Counted from the stretch's first letter, positions 1 to 13,079 are shown. The stretch: 64,000 nucleotides of DNA from Diadema setosum (GCA_033980235.1 CM067067.1:7417547-7481546), one strand, 5' to 3'. Notes: a model not told the origin generated them from the sequence alone. Numbers and translations are program-made.

Positions 1-1293
1 AAATGGGGATGAAAATATGAGATAGTAAATGCACTTTTCATGAACCAGTTTCATCCAACGGCGACTGGTGTTGACAATGAGGTATTTTCCATTGATATGT
101 ACAAATGTACTATATGAATCACATTGGCCCTTCTGTTTACTCTTTGAAACAATCAAGTACCAATGAATAAGGTTCGCGTGTGGAGGATAATTGTTGATGC
201 CAGTGATGAGAAGGTCACAGATATGAAGGAGAGACTTCTACCGCTGAAGAGGAAAATATTGTACAAGTATACAATAACTCTGATAAATTTTCGATATGTG
301 AAGTAGGTATATTAGACTCGTAAACACCAGGCAGTCAAGAAATGGAAGCTTCGGGCACCATGGCTATCACATCAGTTTTGCAAATACGACATTATTCATG
401 AGAAAAATCAGTAGAAAACAAACAAAAACATTTAAACAAAACTATTTGTTTGCTACCGTTCGAGCTCCTTCTGATTAGAGGTGAGATATATCATACGGGG
501 GATTGTGTTCTTGTAATGTATCTGTAACTGCCAAATTTGGCTGTGCTCCATATGGGTCCAAAATCCTTGCCCTTAACTTCTGAAAGCTGACCCAGTTTTG
601 CTATGATAGAGCCAGGGGAAAACGATCACTCCCTGAAATGACTCTTGCTTGATTAGATGCCCGGGAGACCGAAATTAACAATGACTCGGCATGTCATGGC
701 GTTCCAGGCTGTTTTTTTTTTTTTTTAATTCTTCATAATCCCTCCAGAGCTCGATTCTCTACATGCAGCGCGTGCCATTGTGCCATAACAATGGGTTTGT
801 AAGTAAACCCCACCCAACCACGGACTCAGTCGTCGGTAAATTGCACTCTATCTCCATGGCAACGAGAGAGGATGCACGCTGAGCCGAGTGAAAGTGCGTA
901 AGATGTATCCGCTACAGTTAAAGCGAAAGCGCCGTCAACGCCCATCTGAGGAGCGAGAGACTTAGTCTTAATTATCAGTCACTCTTACTAAATCCGTCGA
1001 AGGGGGCTCAAGAACGGTCACTGGCGATGATTCTGAAGTTTTTATAGATCTTATCCTCTGATTATTCCCCTTCGTTCTGTAAAATGACGACACAGTAAAG
1101 TATTACAACTAAATGCATTAATGACGTGATTACAGCATAACAAAATAGCTAATAGGAACATCTGCGGAATACTGATGTCTTCTTCACTCTCTTCTTTAGA
1201 AGGTTCCGGATTGAAAAAAGAAAAAAAAAACCCAAACAAATGTACAGTAACAACTACATTGTACCAAAACAAACGTACCTGTATACTCATACT

Positions 1294-1294
<1 letters not shown>
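1..1294. other. Non-coding stretch, no gene seen
   Basis: No reading frame here has recognisable protein content or flanking splice signals. There is a T run near 710-726. The rest is unremarkable AT-rich sequence. Confidence 0.6.

Positions 1295-1388
<94 letters not shown>
1295..1388. repeat. Compound (AT)n-(GT)n microsatellite
   Basis: About 50 bp of alternating AT with one interruption runs directly into about 37 bp of GT. Short frames across it, such as Tyr-Ile or His-Thr repeats, are artefacts of the dinucleotides. Confidence 0.97.
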
Positions 1389-1392
<4 letters not shown>

Positions 1393-4300
1393 ATTCTAAA
1401 GGTGACAGGTAGAGAGTTTTAACATAGTTTAAAAGCCAAATCAAAGTTACTTTAACTTAAAATTTATCTGATGGTCAAGTCTGACGATCACTTCGTTGTT
1501 TGTCGAAATGAGTCATATACCTGCAGTGTTTTGTCACATTTAACCCAATCAGATTGGGCTTTTTTGGCTATGCTAAAACCGGAGGGGCCGGATTCCGCCC
1601 CCCCCCCCCCCCCGAGATCTCGGCCATCAGTGGTGCGATCGCTACGAAATTTAGCATGCGTGACATCCACGTCATAATCTATAAAGATTGCGTCATAAGA
1701 TTTTTCAAACAATCAATTTCTAATTGTAATCAATTAATAAAAGATTATGCAAATTAGATCAAGATCATATTTTAACCTAATTAAAAGCATTGAGAGTCTA
1801 GTTTTTGGTCTGCAAATCTATTTTAGCATATTTAACGATTGTACATAACAAAACTTCAAAAAGTCATTTCAGTTCTTATGTATTTTATTGTTTTCAGAAT
1901 TTCTTATGTATTTCCTTGATTTTGAACTTTTGTTTTTGCTGTTTTTTATTGGAAATTGTCACTGACCTCTTTACTACCACAATAAGCATAAAATCAATCA
2001 ATGAAAGTGATTAATTGTAAAAAAAAAAAAAAAAATAGGTTTTTATGACTTTCATGACAGAGCAATGTTTTCCATAGGAAATGTACACAAATCACAAAAT
2101 TGTGCCCGTTTTGGGGCGACAAGCGCCGTTACGAAAATGCGCATGGCTTCAAAAAAGTATTCGCGGACGTTGCAAATTTGGTCTCACAAGTTGCGCGAGA
2201 CTTGAACAAAGAAAGTCAAGAAGCCTCGCGACGAGGCCTTCTCGCGTTACAAAATTATAGCGCGAAACGTTGAGGGGAGGCGGATTCTGCACCCCCCCCC
2301 CCCTTCCCGGCCCTGTTAGGGTTAAGCTGCACTTCCCCTCTATATCTAAATTCATCTTTAAAAATATGTTTGGGTAAAATCAAAACAATATGATGTTAGA
2401 GCCTACAGGTTTCATCAAAATTTGACCTGCGTGCAGTTTCCGACTAAAACCAGGTGTAAACAATAATTCCACCAGAAAAATATGTATGCCCACATCAGGT
2501 TCGGTTGCGTTACAATAATTAATAGCAGTGATGGCTTTGTGATGGCGAGCGATTTTTTTTTTGTGTGTGTGCATTAAACTATAAAGTAAAAACACAATTA
2601 ATGACATTACATCCAAAAGAATAAACTGCAAATTGATGAGTCGTCATCTCGAGTAATTTGCATAATATCGCTATGATCAATATCATTGTACTGATATGGT
2701 GATACACTACCATCAATGTGTGTGTGGATTTTTTTTTTTTTTTTTACGAGAACTCAGTTAGTAAAACCTTACAATTCCACACCTGTCTTATCAACACTTG
2801 TGCTAAGCTTTGATGAATCTCAGAACCACATTCCGCCATTCATCATGGGTGAACTTGAACATAGCATGAAATCACATGTTACTTAATTAAGATGATGGTC
2901 ATTATACCGTTGTGCAAAAGTTTGTTGTATCGTGCCACTGTTCTACATCGGTTACTCGAATCAAGCCGCATCCCAACCAACTCAAGTTCTACGAGCATCC
3001 CAGTCTTACTCCCACATTATACAGTGCAATTACACAATGTTTAACTGTCGCCTCAGTCCTGGCGGACATGTATGTGTCCACTCTGTTACTTATTGGGTTA
3101 TAAGAGAGTCTCTCCCTCCTCAACGACTCACCCCCCCCCCCCCCCCCCCCCCGTCCACTGCCGTCCCTCAGTAGATCATTGACTTCTGAAGTTTGTTTGT
3201 CTCATTGTTGTTGGTGAGTAGAAGAGCTTGATCAGTCAATGCAAGATTTTAACTCACAGTAATTCTTTTTCACTCCCAGATGCAGGGGCGGAGAGCGGTA
3301 ATAATGTTTCCTTTACGATGGCAGGCTTGGTAACAATATAGATCATGCGCCTATCACAGGTTTTGTTTGGCAATCGTACATAGCACGCGTCTGTGTGCGC
3401 GCGCGAGTGTGTGTATATGCATGTATATGTATGTTTCTGGTCGTATGCGGGAAGGTACGGCCATTTCTTTTTTTTTTTTTTTTTTGGGGGGGGGGGGTAT
3501 AGACAATTCAGTTTGTTAGCGCAGCAAACATACACACATAATACTATTGCATGCCTTTTTACCAACAAAAATTATGAAGAGATACGGTGTTATGAGTAAT
3601 TTGGTGATTTGATCGAGTTGAGTCATAAAGCAAAAGTTATTATTATATTAGTAATATCTATTATTGTAATCGTCATCACCATTATCTATTTAGTTATTTA
3701 TTTATTTAATCATTCATTCATTCAGCCAGTCAGTCAGTCAGTCAGTCATTCATTTGGCCATTATTGCAATATAACATACACACAGCATCCTGTATAGGGG
3801 TACATTGTAAGGGAGTGACACATGGGCCAGGGCTCACAAAAATAGAATTTTTACTTTTACCCACGTGTCTTTGTAAAGTTCTTTATTTTGACGTGTATAT
3901 AATATTCATGTATGCAGATGTATGATAAAGAAGAATTAATAAATCTCTCCAAGTTAATTAAGTCTAATCATGAAGACAGAAATAACGTTTGTTTGCATTT
4001 ATGTATATAAAGTTTATTCTTCCCTTACGTGCATTTATATAATTACTTTCTCCCATTTATGATATCAAGCGACATCAATGAGAGAAATTCATTCTTCACG
4101 TTTTTCTAAAATGGTATAATCATGTCATTGTAAATAAAGTTACGATTTCATTGAACAATTATTATGATAAAGAATATTAAAAATGATAATAGTCTAATAT
4201 TAAAAGCGGTCTCGAATTACTGTTGACGGGTGCGACGAGCAGAGGGAATTACGGAAAGAATGTGGGTGTTATTGACAGCAACAAGAGGCAAAATCAACAA

Positions 4301-4775
4301 ACAATTCTAGGGGAATTAATATAGGGAGAAGTGGGCCACGTACTCACCTCATACTAAAGTGTGCTTAGGCGTGTCTGACACTCAAAGTACCTCTTTCTAA
4401 GCTTATTTTGTTTGTTTGTTTGTTTGTTTTTCACTCCCAAGCTCGATACACTGTTTTGGAACCATGAGAGAGCAAATAACTTTCGATTTGCATTGCACAC
4501 GCAATGGACATTCATACATACACAATTTATCACGTCCACATACAAGTTGTAAGCTAATGTTATTATACACATTCATCCATAATATAGCGAGAGCAAAGAG
4601 AAAGAGGAGGAGAGAGAGAGATGAACAGGTAGATATATTTATAGGCATAATGGTGTTTGATTGTGTACGTGTGTGTGTGAACGCAAACGCTTGTGTGTGT
4701 GCATCAAACTCATGCCGCATTGAAGAAATTCAATGCACCATGCATATCATTGGCTTTATAGTGGGTTTATCTCGT
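1389..4775. other. Non-coding stretch with homopolymer tracts
   Basis: No gene could be supported. The stretch holds long C runs (about 1601-1615, 2292-2303 and 3131-3152) and a T run passing into a G run (about 3468-3499). Around 4408-4430 there is a GTTT tandem. Near 1580 and 2280 the sequence GGATTC-G-C(n) recurs beside a poly-C run; the second copy is followed by GGCCCTGTTAGGGTTAA. These look like worn copies of the small repeat at 16384-16476. Confidence 0.5.
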
Positions 4776-4815
4776 ACAATGTATAACCATGGAGCTACTA
4801 ACAGAGAGCTCCATG
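4776..4815. repeat. Short perfect hairpin
   Basis: ATAACCATGGAGCT and AGCTCCATGGTATA face each other across a 10-nt loop, giving a stem of about 12-14 bp. No gene or terminator context explains it. Confidence 0.7.
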
Positions 4816-5822
4816 GTATAACCAAATCATTGTATCTCCCGGACCACCAAGTCTCTGGAGACTTCCTTGGATTCAGCAGTATAAAGTCACCCTGTCCGCC
4901 GCCATCGCTAATTCATCACATTTCCTGTTTGCGCTCTGAATACCGGCCTCATTTGTGACCGAATATCCCTCAAATTCGTTGAGAAGGTGTAAGGTGGGAA
5001 AATCAAGTGGCATGTTGCTTTCGTTGACAGCGCCCTGAGTGTTCAGAGGGCATAAGAAAGATTTCCCACTTGTTCTGTCGCTCGAATGAAAGGTGATATT
5101 AATTCATGGTGGTCATTGTGTTACAAAATATTGTACGAAGATTTCAACTGTTGATATGGGGGGGGGGGGGGGGGGATACTTACAGCAGTAATGGTTTCTA
5201 AGCCATGCCATAACAGTCTTTGATTAATGTTACATGTATCTTACTATTTAGAGATAGGATATACGCATTGCCAAACATTAATTAGGAATAATGAAAACAT
5301 CATTGTGGCTCAATTTACGCTTAGATTGTTAAACTTTGGGTCTTTATAAAGCATTATTCAAACGTGGGATCAGCTTGAAGAAGATGAAAACGCCACACCG
5401 ACACCCTGACTGATGGTTCTCCTGCGTATAGACACGTAACTAAAGGTAAAAACGTCAATATTATGGTAACGATAAAACTTTGAGACAACGGTTCACAGGC
5501 AATTAACCTTTGTGTTCTTTGTGTTTGAAAAGGACGTCTTTTCCATCATTTTCTTTTTCTTTTGTCTGGTGTATTTTTCAATACCCACTGTTTTGAAGAT
5601 TATTTAAAAAATGTGTTTTACCAAAATTATCAATCTCTGTAGATACAATAATACTTTATATAAATAACTTTCGATATTTTATGTTACAAAGCATATGAAT
5701 TATATTTTCATGTTATCTTCATTACTTATTTGAATAAAATTGAATATAGAAATAAATTAAAATCAAAGATGAAAAGATCGATTACATCATCATACCGGAT
5801 AGGCAACTCAACCATGTTTTTC
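4816..5822. other. Non-coding stretch, no gene seen
   Basis: AT-rich sequence with a poly-G run at about 5159-5176. A frame covering 4416-4958 was examined and shows no domain, signal peptide or splice context. Confidence 0.55.
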
Positions 5823-6374
5823 TTTAAAGGGAAGATAAACCCCAAGAGCAATGTGGATTGAGTGAAAGCAGCAACATTAGTAGAACACATCAGTGAAAGT
5901 TTGAAGAAAATCGGACTATCGATGCAAAAGTTATGAATTTTTAAAGTTTGGGTGTTGGAACCGCTGGATGAGGAGACTACTAGAGGTTATGACGTATGAG
6001 TGGACAACAATACCAAGAAAATATAAAGAAAATACTACAAAAATCCATTTTTCATGAAAATTACAAATTCCATCAACTTGATATTGACTTAAATAGGGTA
6101 GCAATTATCCCCCCTGCCTTCTGAAAGCGGTTGGTCCATTGCTCTTTTATAATTCTAGAAAAGTGAATTTTTGTTGAATTTCCTTTATATTTTCTTTGTA
6201 TTGTTGTCCACTCATACGTAGTCTCCTCATCCAGCGGTTCCAACACCAAAACTTTAAAAATTCATAACTTTTGCATCGATTGTCCGATTTTCCTCAAACT
6301 TTCACTGATGTGTTCTACTAATGTTGCTGCTTTCACTCAATCCACATTGCTCTTGGGGTTTACCTTCCCTTTAA
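5823..6374. repeat. Fold-back (long inverted repeat) element, family A, copy 1
   Basis: The sequence beginning TTAAAGGGAAGATAAACCCC is repeated in reverse complement at the other end (GGGGTTTACCTTCCCTTTAA). The arms are about 200 bp on each side and nearly identical. No protein is encoded. Related copies with the same arm motifs (GTGGATTGAG, CAGCAA-ATTAGTAG-ACACATCAGT, AATCGGAC) lie at 17192-18142, 46093-46965 and 57214-57764. It is probably a non-autonomous MITE/fold-back family. Confidence 0.9.
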
Positions 6375-6375
6375 G

Positions 6376-7830
6376 TGGCACGACATTTGCTCCTGCGGCA
6401 ATTGCTCCGGTCTTATTTTCTCTAAGGACTTAGGGTTAGGGTTGTGGAAACTTTTCTTCTATAACCTGTTACTTCAGTCTGTATTTATTCGAGCCACGGG
6501 CTCTTTTTCAGTTTGTGTCTACAAGTGGAATTTCTTATTCATGAGTGGTCGCTGTTATAAGTTTTCCAAGCTTAGGAAATCCTTGGGCAAACTTTGGTTT
6601 AACTACGATTAAAAACACACCGTGTACAGGAAGTAGGCTAGGTTGATATTTCGCACCATGCATTATAATGATGTTAAATACTCTGGTAAAATGGTCTGGT
6701 ATATGTGCAGAGAGAGAGGGAGAGAGAGACTTTTATTTCGTTATAACCTTGGTCTCTGTTTTTTTAAACAAAAAAAGGTAACTTGATATGATGAACTAGA
6801 ATCCCAATATAGTGAAATGATATCGTAGTCAACAATAGCCTGTCTCAGCAGCTTGATTGCATATTGTAGCATCTATGCAAACAGTGCACATAGCTCACCC
6901 TTACCGTTGGACCTTGCGATTGAATTTGACCCCCTGTTCAACAAAAGGAGTTCTGAACAGGTCACTCTATGAAATATCTAACCTTGCCCTGGACAGAATA
7001 ACACAACCATGACAACGCTCTGACATGGCTTCACAACGTGAGTGATGCATAATCAAGATAAGAGTTGGTGCCACCGCCTTACGTTGTCCTTGAATCGCAT
7101 GAACCGAGTAATATTCAACGTGGATGGCCAAGGCAAATATGCGGGCAGTGGAGCGATGCAACCTCCGGTCTCCACCACCCATGGCAAAAATTGAAATGAC
7201 CGCAGAAAAGTCACATTGCGTTGTGGTAAAACAAAATTAAAAATTAATGAGAGCTCTGAACCAAGATCCAATCGACTAATGAAAGCCGAACACCGCGGGT
7301 GAATCTTTGCAATGAGAATTCATAATGGGAGAGGGGAGGGGGGGGGGGGGGTGGTGATTCACTCTACACCAAAAATTGTATCATCCACTTCATCTCTCGG
7401 CCTACGATACGAAAACTATTAGGATGATTATGCTGATAACAATCACAACAGGAATTGATAACCAAAATATCTACGATCTATAGTGTTAATATATTAGATA
7501 GACATTGATTAAACTCTTGTTGACAAAATTGCAATGTCATCATAAAGACAGAGATAATAGTTTGCCCACTGAAAACATTACAAGATTCAGATGTTACTTG
7601 CAAGCGCACTGTATTCCAACTTTTCCCTAAATAGAATGCTTTACACGAAAACGGAGAAATAGACACGCATACGAGGAGAGACCTTAAAGTGCGTTGTTGT
7701 CCGTTTGGCAGTATTATTATCTCATACGTTCCACAGTCATCACTACAATCTAATTTACGTAATGCATACTCTTTTCATCTTTCGAATATAACCGACAAAG
7801 TCAGAGAAATGCCAAAGCAATTGTCAGTAT
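6376..7830. other. Non-coding stretch, no gene seen
   Basis: Contains a purine (GA) patch near 6712-6727 and a G run at about 7331-7352. Short minus-strand frames around 6967-7271 look vaguely protein-like, but no family or splice context could be assigned. Confidence 0.45.
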
Positions 7831-8393
7831 ATGAGGCAATCTGCAATATGTGCCTTAATTGCTTACATTGGTCATGCTGCAAGGCTCCCACCATCTCGCC
7901 TTGCACATGTTGCAACTCAGGCTCTGTGGTGCGGAACACGAAAGACAAAAGACCACAGACCATTCAAAAATATCTTCGGGGCAGTCTTACTAGGCAACAG
8001 ACCATTCAACGAGATCTTCAAGGCAGCCTTATTAAGGCCACAGACCATTCAACGAGATCTTCAAGGCAGCTTATTAGGCCACAGACCATTCAACGAGATC
8101 TTCAAGGCAGCCTTATTAGGCCACAGACCATTCAACGAGATCTTCAAGGCAACCTTATTAGACCACAGACCATTCAACGAGATCTTCAAGGCAGCCTTAT
8201 TAGGCCACAGACCATTCAACGAGATCTTCAAGGCAGCCTTATTAGGCCACAGACCATTCAACGAGATCTTCAAGGCAGCCTTATTAGGCCACAGACCATT
8301 CAACGAGATCTTCAAGGCAGCCTTAGAAACTGGAAAGACATGAAAGACCTGCCCGCCAATAGATCCAAATGGAGAAAGCTGACTGTCCTATGA
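7831..8393 (+). pseudogene. Probable LINE reverse-transcriptase C-terminal remnant interrupted by a tandem array
   Basis: The plus frame from 7831 reads IGHAARLPPSRLAHVATQAL and then GTRK. This resembles the GHV-R-P--RLP---L-G--G-R segment found after the reverse-transcriptase core in RTE/CR1-type LINEs. After the 42-bp array a different frame reads NWKDMKDLPANRSKWRKLT, resembling the W--LA-DRS-WR tail of the same proteins. The two parts are in different frames, so this is not an intact gene. The family assignment rests on remembered motif patterns only. An uninterrupted plus-strand frame covers 7689-8393, but the array explains its length. Confidence 0.4.
7952..8326. repeat. 42-bp minisatellite, about nine copies
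   Basis: The unit contains CAGACCATTCAACGAGATCT followed by TCAAGGCAGCCTTATTAGGC. Unit starts (CAGACC) fall near 7955, 7998, 8041, 8082, 8124, 8166, 8208, 8250 and 8292. The spacing is 41-43 bp early in the array and exactly 42 bp later. The last five units are nearly identical and the first two diverge, the usual picture of array growth from one side. Because 42 is a multiple of three, long frames stay open on both strands. Confidence 0.97.
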
Positions 8394-10174
8394 GTCGGAC
8401 GACGCGGGAATTACTAAATCTACGTCTAAGTAAGATATCATCACCACCCTATAAATTATATCATTGTGTTACTTATACCATTTCTACACCTTGTTAAAAG
8501 AAGGACAAATTATATAAACTCCTTGTCCAAGAAGGTATACCCTGCGCAGGATTCAAACAGATGATCTCCCATATAATGCATTTTACACCACACATTGATA
8601 AGCATAATAATTATTATACAAACATTAGCCGAAGATGAGTTGATTTGAGCGAGTCATATCGGAGGACTTAACTCGACGCGAAAGAAAAACGACAAAATGG
8701 GACAAAGAACTTTTCTTCCTCCACTATGATGATTTGTCAGTGTATATACCACTTAGTATAACTTCTAGAAACGCCTAATGAGTTCATATCACGATTTAAA
8801 CTAAGCATTATTCTCATTCAAAGCGCGTATTCAAGCAGTGTCTCTCCCCGACAGCTTGGGAAACTGCATACAACAGATCAATGAACGATATGGATGCCGT
8901 CGATTATATTTCCATGGTTACGAAAAATCCGTTTGATATGAAAGTGTCTGATATTCATGATCCGAAACAACCACAGACAAACAAGCACATGCGTTTAAAG
9001 GCAAAACCAAATTTCGATTATTCTATGCACGTTCTCCCGTTAGTTGCTACTTTATCTGTGCAACGTATGCATGAGGTAAGGTAATTGCAGTATGCACAGA
9101 GGGATGGAAGATTCCCCAGTTATGAGAATGATATTATTTGCTCTTTCTTCCCGTAATTGTCTCCGAAGTTATCGTGGTTTATCATACAAAATTTGTAATG
9201 AATGCATAATTAGGGGAATTCATATCAACCTTTCTGATTTCTGCTCTGTCATTTTATATACTTCTGAGGCAGTAAGCTATTTTGAAAAAAAAAAAGAAAA
9301 AAGAAGAAGAAGAAGTATATTCCAGAGCTCGTGACGTACGGCAACAAGCCGTATTGGAGTCATGTGATCATATTGAAACGACCAATGTGATAAAGCATTA
9401 TATAACATTATAGACATCGTGACAGAGTTCATGACACGCTGATAATGAAGCTCCCTTGAGCCTTTCTCAAGAGCGGAAATCCTCCGCGTTGCTAGGCTAT
9501 AAAAGAGCTTCGTCGATACCTGTATCACCGGAGTTATTGACACAGCGGGCCAGACGAGCGCTGCTATAAATCATGGTAATTACTCTCTTGTAGAGATTTT
9601 CAAGTGGAAGAGACGCAATCACGGTAACATGATAGACAGGCATGTGACAAGACGTGGTTAAACATTTAACGGGAAATGAAAAGCAGTAAAAGGTCAACTT
9701 TATGGCGACGGCCTGGGCTGAAAAGGTAAGGGTGGGGATGTTGCTATACATCGTCTGAAGATGTCGATACAGTGGGAGATACTTAAAAGAACGCGGAAAA
9801 GGGCACGACACGTCCTCTATGTCAGGTTCCATCGTGAATGATAGGCCTACATGGATGTGTTTTTGTACATACATGCGTGTGTGTGTGTGTGCGTGTGTGC
9901 AATAGAAAATTCATAATTTGGATAGCTGGTACTTGAATTGATAAAGTGCATTCTACCATCTTTTGATTTGAAGTATATTATGAATTCAATCCACTTCAGT
10001 TCACTTTGTCATTTTTTCCATCAAACAAAATTTGTAACAAAACACACAGCATACATTCCTCAATGTTTGATCATTGTAGTAATTGTTACTTTTTTATAAT
10101 GTTGCAGGGCTCCCAACAGCGCATCACTGTTGCTACCTTGGTAAAGAATACTGAATGAATAAAGCGAATGAGTG
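8394..10174. other. Non-coding stretch, no gene seen
   Basis: AT-rich DNA. Frames at 8881-9084 (+) and 9497-9874 (-) were read and show no recognisable domain. A GT run lies at about 9875-9899. Confidence 0.5.
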
Positions 10175-10268
10175 AAGAAAGAAAGAAAGAAAGAAAGAAA
10201 GAATAAAGAAAAAGCAAAGAGATAAATAAATAAATAAAAGTAAATAAATAAATAAATAATTGAATATA

Positions 10269-10325
<57 letters not shown>

Positions 10326-10345
10326 CACATATATACATATATATA
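10175..10345. repeat. Cluster of (GAAA)n, (AAAT)n and (TA)n microsatellites
   Basis: GAAA units to about 10203, AAAT units at about 10220-10260, and about 50 bp of TA at 10271-10322 followed by TACATA/TATACA variants. The long Tyr-Ile and Leu-Phe frames on the minus strand are artefacts of these repeats. Confidence 0.95.
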
Positions 10346-11139
10346 CATGTATGTCGGAATGAATTTCAATGGGAAGCGCATGTTAACTAATTCCGGCATA
10401 AAACACCAGTGGATGATAAGTGGATATTAAAGCGCAAAGGGTCTGTGTCGACAAATATAGACCATATACAATTTTGCTGTATTTATCATCAAATGTCATT
10501 GTTGGAAACATTTAGCAAATATTAGCTGGAACGTATTTTATTGGGGAAAAAAGAACTGTTGGAATTACTTTAAAAAGTATCACCATATATAATGTAATAT
10601 TATTTTTTTTTTCGAAAATCAGCATACCGCCAGTATCGTTGTCATGTGACCATATCTAACTTCTATAGCACAATGCACCACTTTGCTTCTAGATTATTCG
10701 GTTACCTATTAACTACATTACACTAAATCCGGAAACAATGATAATTATCACGTAATGTATGGAGTAACTTCATATATAAAATCAAATTTTCTTTGTGGAA
10801 CACCTCTCTTTTGGTGCAATTTGATCATAGAAGTTCCAAAATCAATAATAAAGTATAAAGAAAAACTTCAGAAATATTTAATTTCACCTCACATACTTTT
10901 TTGTGAACTGAAAGATTATTTCTCGTCTATAGAAATGAAGCATATTAGTTGCCTCATGTATTTGTGTGTTTGTTTTAATCCAGCATGAAGTGAATTATCA
11001 CTCTAAAAGTATATGAACATGTATGTGTGGCTTTGTATGTACATGCAAAATCCTTCGTGCATACTACTACCCTGGCAACAACAAAGCTATTTACATAAAA
11101 TTCTGTACAGTGTAAGGCTGGTATTGTGAACGCCGTTTT
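10346..11139. other. Non-coding stretch, no gene seen
   Basis: AT-rich. The frame at 10755-10988 encodes a Lys/Ile-rich peptide without a domain or a splice context. Confidence 0.5.
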
Positions 11140-11300
11140 AGCTCTGCTGTAACTTCTGTTGTAAGTGAACTTAGTCCGTTAGTTACAACCCCGCTAAATT
11201 GAAACAGTTGTAAATCGGTGTTCTGAGAACTGTTTCTGAGAAAATGTTTCTCAGAAATGTTTCTGAGAACTGTTTCTGAGAACGGTGTTTGTTCGTCATG
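11140..11300. repeat. Small repeat with CTGTTTCTGAGAA units
   Basis: The motif CTGTTTCTGAGAA occurs at about 11229-11241 and again at about 11268-11280. Between them lies its reverse-complement-like form TTTCTCAGAAA, giving a local hairpin. Short remnant of a repeat; type unknown. Confidence 0.5.
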
Positions 11301-12535
11301 AAAATAGGAAAAACGTAATCACGCGTTATACAATATCAAGCTCCAAGCTTATTTTATATAACGAACCTCAGCTGGAAAAAAGTCAATCATCAGTCCACAA
11401 CGATGAGAATCATGTTATATAACAATATCAACCCGGACTATATAACCATCGCCACCAGCAAGGAGTGAAGAGGCACTAAAAACTAATTAATCCACTCGGG
11501 AGACACAGTGGAGATGAATTGAGGCAAGATCCGTCGGGGAAATGTCACCATCACATCCCCCGAAGACGTGCCAGGTTTTATGACAAAGGTCTCTTCTCCA
11601 GAGAAGGCCGACTAGACCACGTGACAGCCATCATCTCCCAATCCGTAGGCACTAACGAGACTACTGATATTAACTTAATGTTTCAGTCCTGCATTATTAC
11701 CATCCCTCGGACGCCATCTGGAAAAACATTAACTCGTCATCTTGTGAAAGAACCCGAATAAAGTTAAAATTACACCATGATCAACGACAATTAGAATCAA
11801 GCGTATAATCGTGGAAAACTGATGTTGAGATGCGAGACATACAAAATTAATAAAACGCCACAGTCTCGTTAAATAAAACACATTGAGTCGTACGCACTAC
11901 ATAGAAAAGAAGTCATAAGACCTGGCTACCACGGACGGAATTGAAGGTAGAGCTGTATCTCCTCTATTATTATTCCTTGGTCTCTAGATATTTTGACGGC
12001 TGTATAGCCTTATGTTGAAAAAGGGGGAAAAAATCATCCTCGTATTTCTTTAGCTCTTAGTGCTGATTACCTTTTGCATATATAGTACTAACGTACTTCG
12101 TCATTTGCCTTCTTTGAGCATTTCATTCAATCCCGAAGAAATTCGTTATCTTAACGTTTTATCGGTTTGTTTTGTTTTATATTTTCATTTTTTTTAACAA
12201 TGTGAAAACACAGCTATAGAGGGCGGTCTATGGATATCGCGAGTGCTGTATACTGATCGAGCTGCGTCGGCAATACTACATACAATTGTACACTGTACAT
12301 GTTTTGATTAATATAAATACATGGTATTTGAACCCTGGTAAGACCTAGTCACCTCACATGAATGTACAGAGCTCTGGCGTTCGTCATTGCAGATGGTTAT
12401 GGGTTATATCAGTTATTTCATCGTGTTTCTCGGACACCTTGATGAATGTTTTGATATCAGTAGAAGTACATGTAAAACAAGAATGATGTGATCAACCAAT
12501 AACTTTCAATATTATTACTCTTTAAGACATTTCAC

Positions 12536-12536
<1 letters not shown>
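11301..12536. other. Non-coding stretch, no gene seen
   Basis: An 80-codon frame at 11519-11761 was considered, but it has no known motif. Nothing else stands out. Confidence 0.5.

Positions 12537-12624
<88 letters not shown>
12537..12624. repeat. (TA)n microsatellite
   Basis: About 88 bp of alternating TA with two short CATA interruptions near 12572-12588. Confidence 0.97.
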
Positions 12625-12627
<3 letters not shown>

Positions 12628-12691
12628 AAACACATAGATATGATATGATACATAACAATGTTAATTGGCATTCAATCAAATGGGTGCTGTT

Positions 12692-12945
12692 TGTTATTCT
12701 GAAGGTTCGCTATTCCGAAGGTTCTTTAATCCGAAGGTTCGTTAATCCGAAACACACAAAGTCCCTATACCTCGAGGTTCGTTAATCCGATAATGAAAAA
12801 GGGTTCGTTAATCCGAACATTTGTGGCGTCATTCCGAAGGTTGTTATTCCGAAGATTTGTTAATCCGAAAATGAAATTCGGAATAACGAACCTTGGGAAA
12901 AACGAATCTTCGGACTGAAGAGCCTTCGGAATAACGAGCTGTAAC
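12692..12945. repeat. TTCCGAAGG-type repeat with terminal inverted similarity
   Basis: Direct copies of GGTTCGTTAATCCGAA and ATTCCGAAGGTT recur in the left and middle parts. The right end has the reverse complement (TTCGGAATAACGA, CCTTCGGAATAACGAGC). The pattern of repeated TTCG-TAATCCGAA words and inverted ends suggests a decayed non-autonomous DNA element. No coding potential. Confidence 0.65.
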
Positions 12946-13052
12946 CCAATCAAATCATCCCGTTCTGCCGGGCAAGCGAATGTTTTAAGAAAATAAAGGA
13001 CCAAACAGGTTAGTTTCTGAAGCAGATAGACTCACAAAGTTAAATGTATGTC

Positions 13053-13079
13053 ACTCTCTCTCTCTCTCTCTCTCTCTCT
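13053..13079. repeat. (TC)n microsatellite
   Basis: About 27 bp of alternating CT. Confidence 0.95.

Noticed and set aside
4416..4958. 180-codon plus-strand frame
   Set aside because: Starts in a TTTG tandem, runs through GA and GT repeats and a hairpin, and shows no conserved motif.
6967..7271. Overlapping minus frames of about 70 codons with Pro/Trp-rich content
   Set aside because: They look slightly protein-like, but no family, start context or splice sites support a gene.
7952..8326. CRISPR-like array
   Set aside because: The 42-bp units are contiguous with no unique spacers, so it is a minisatellite.
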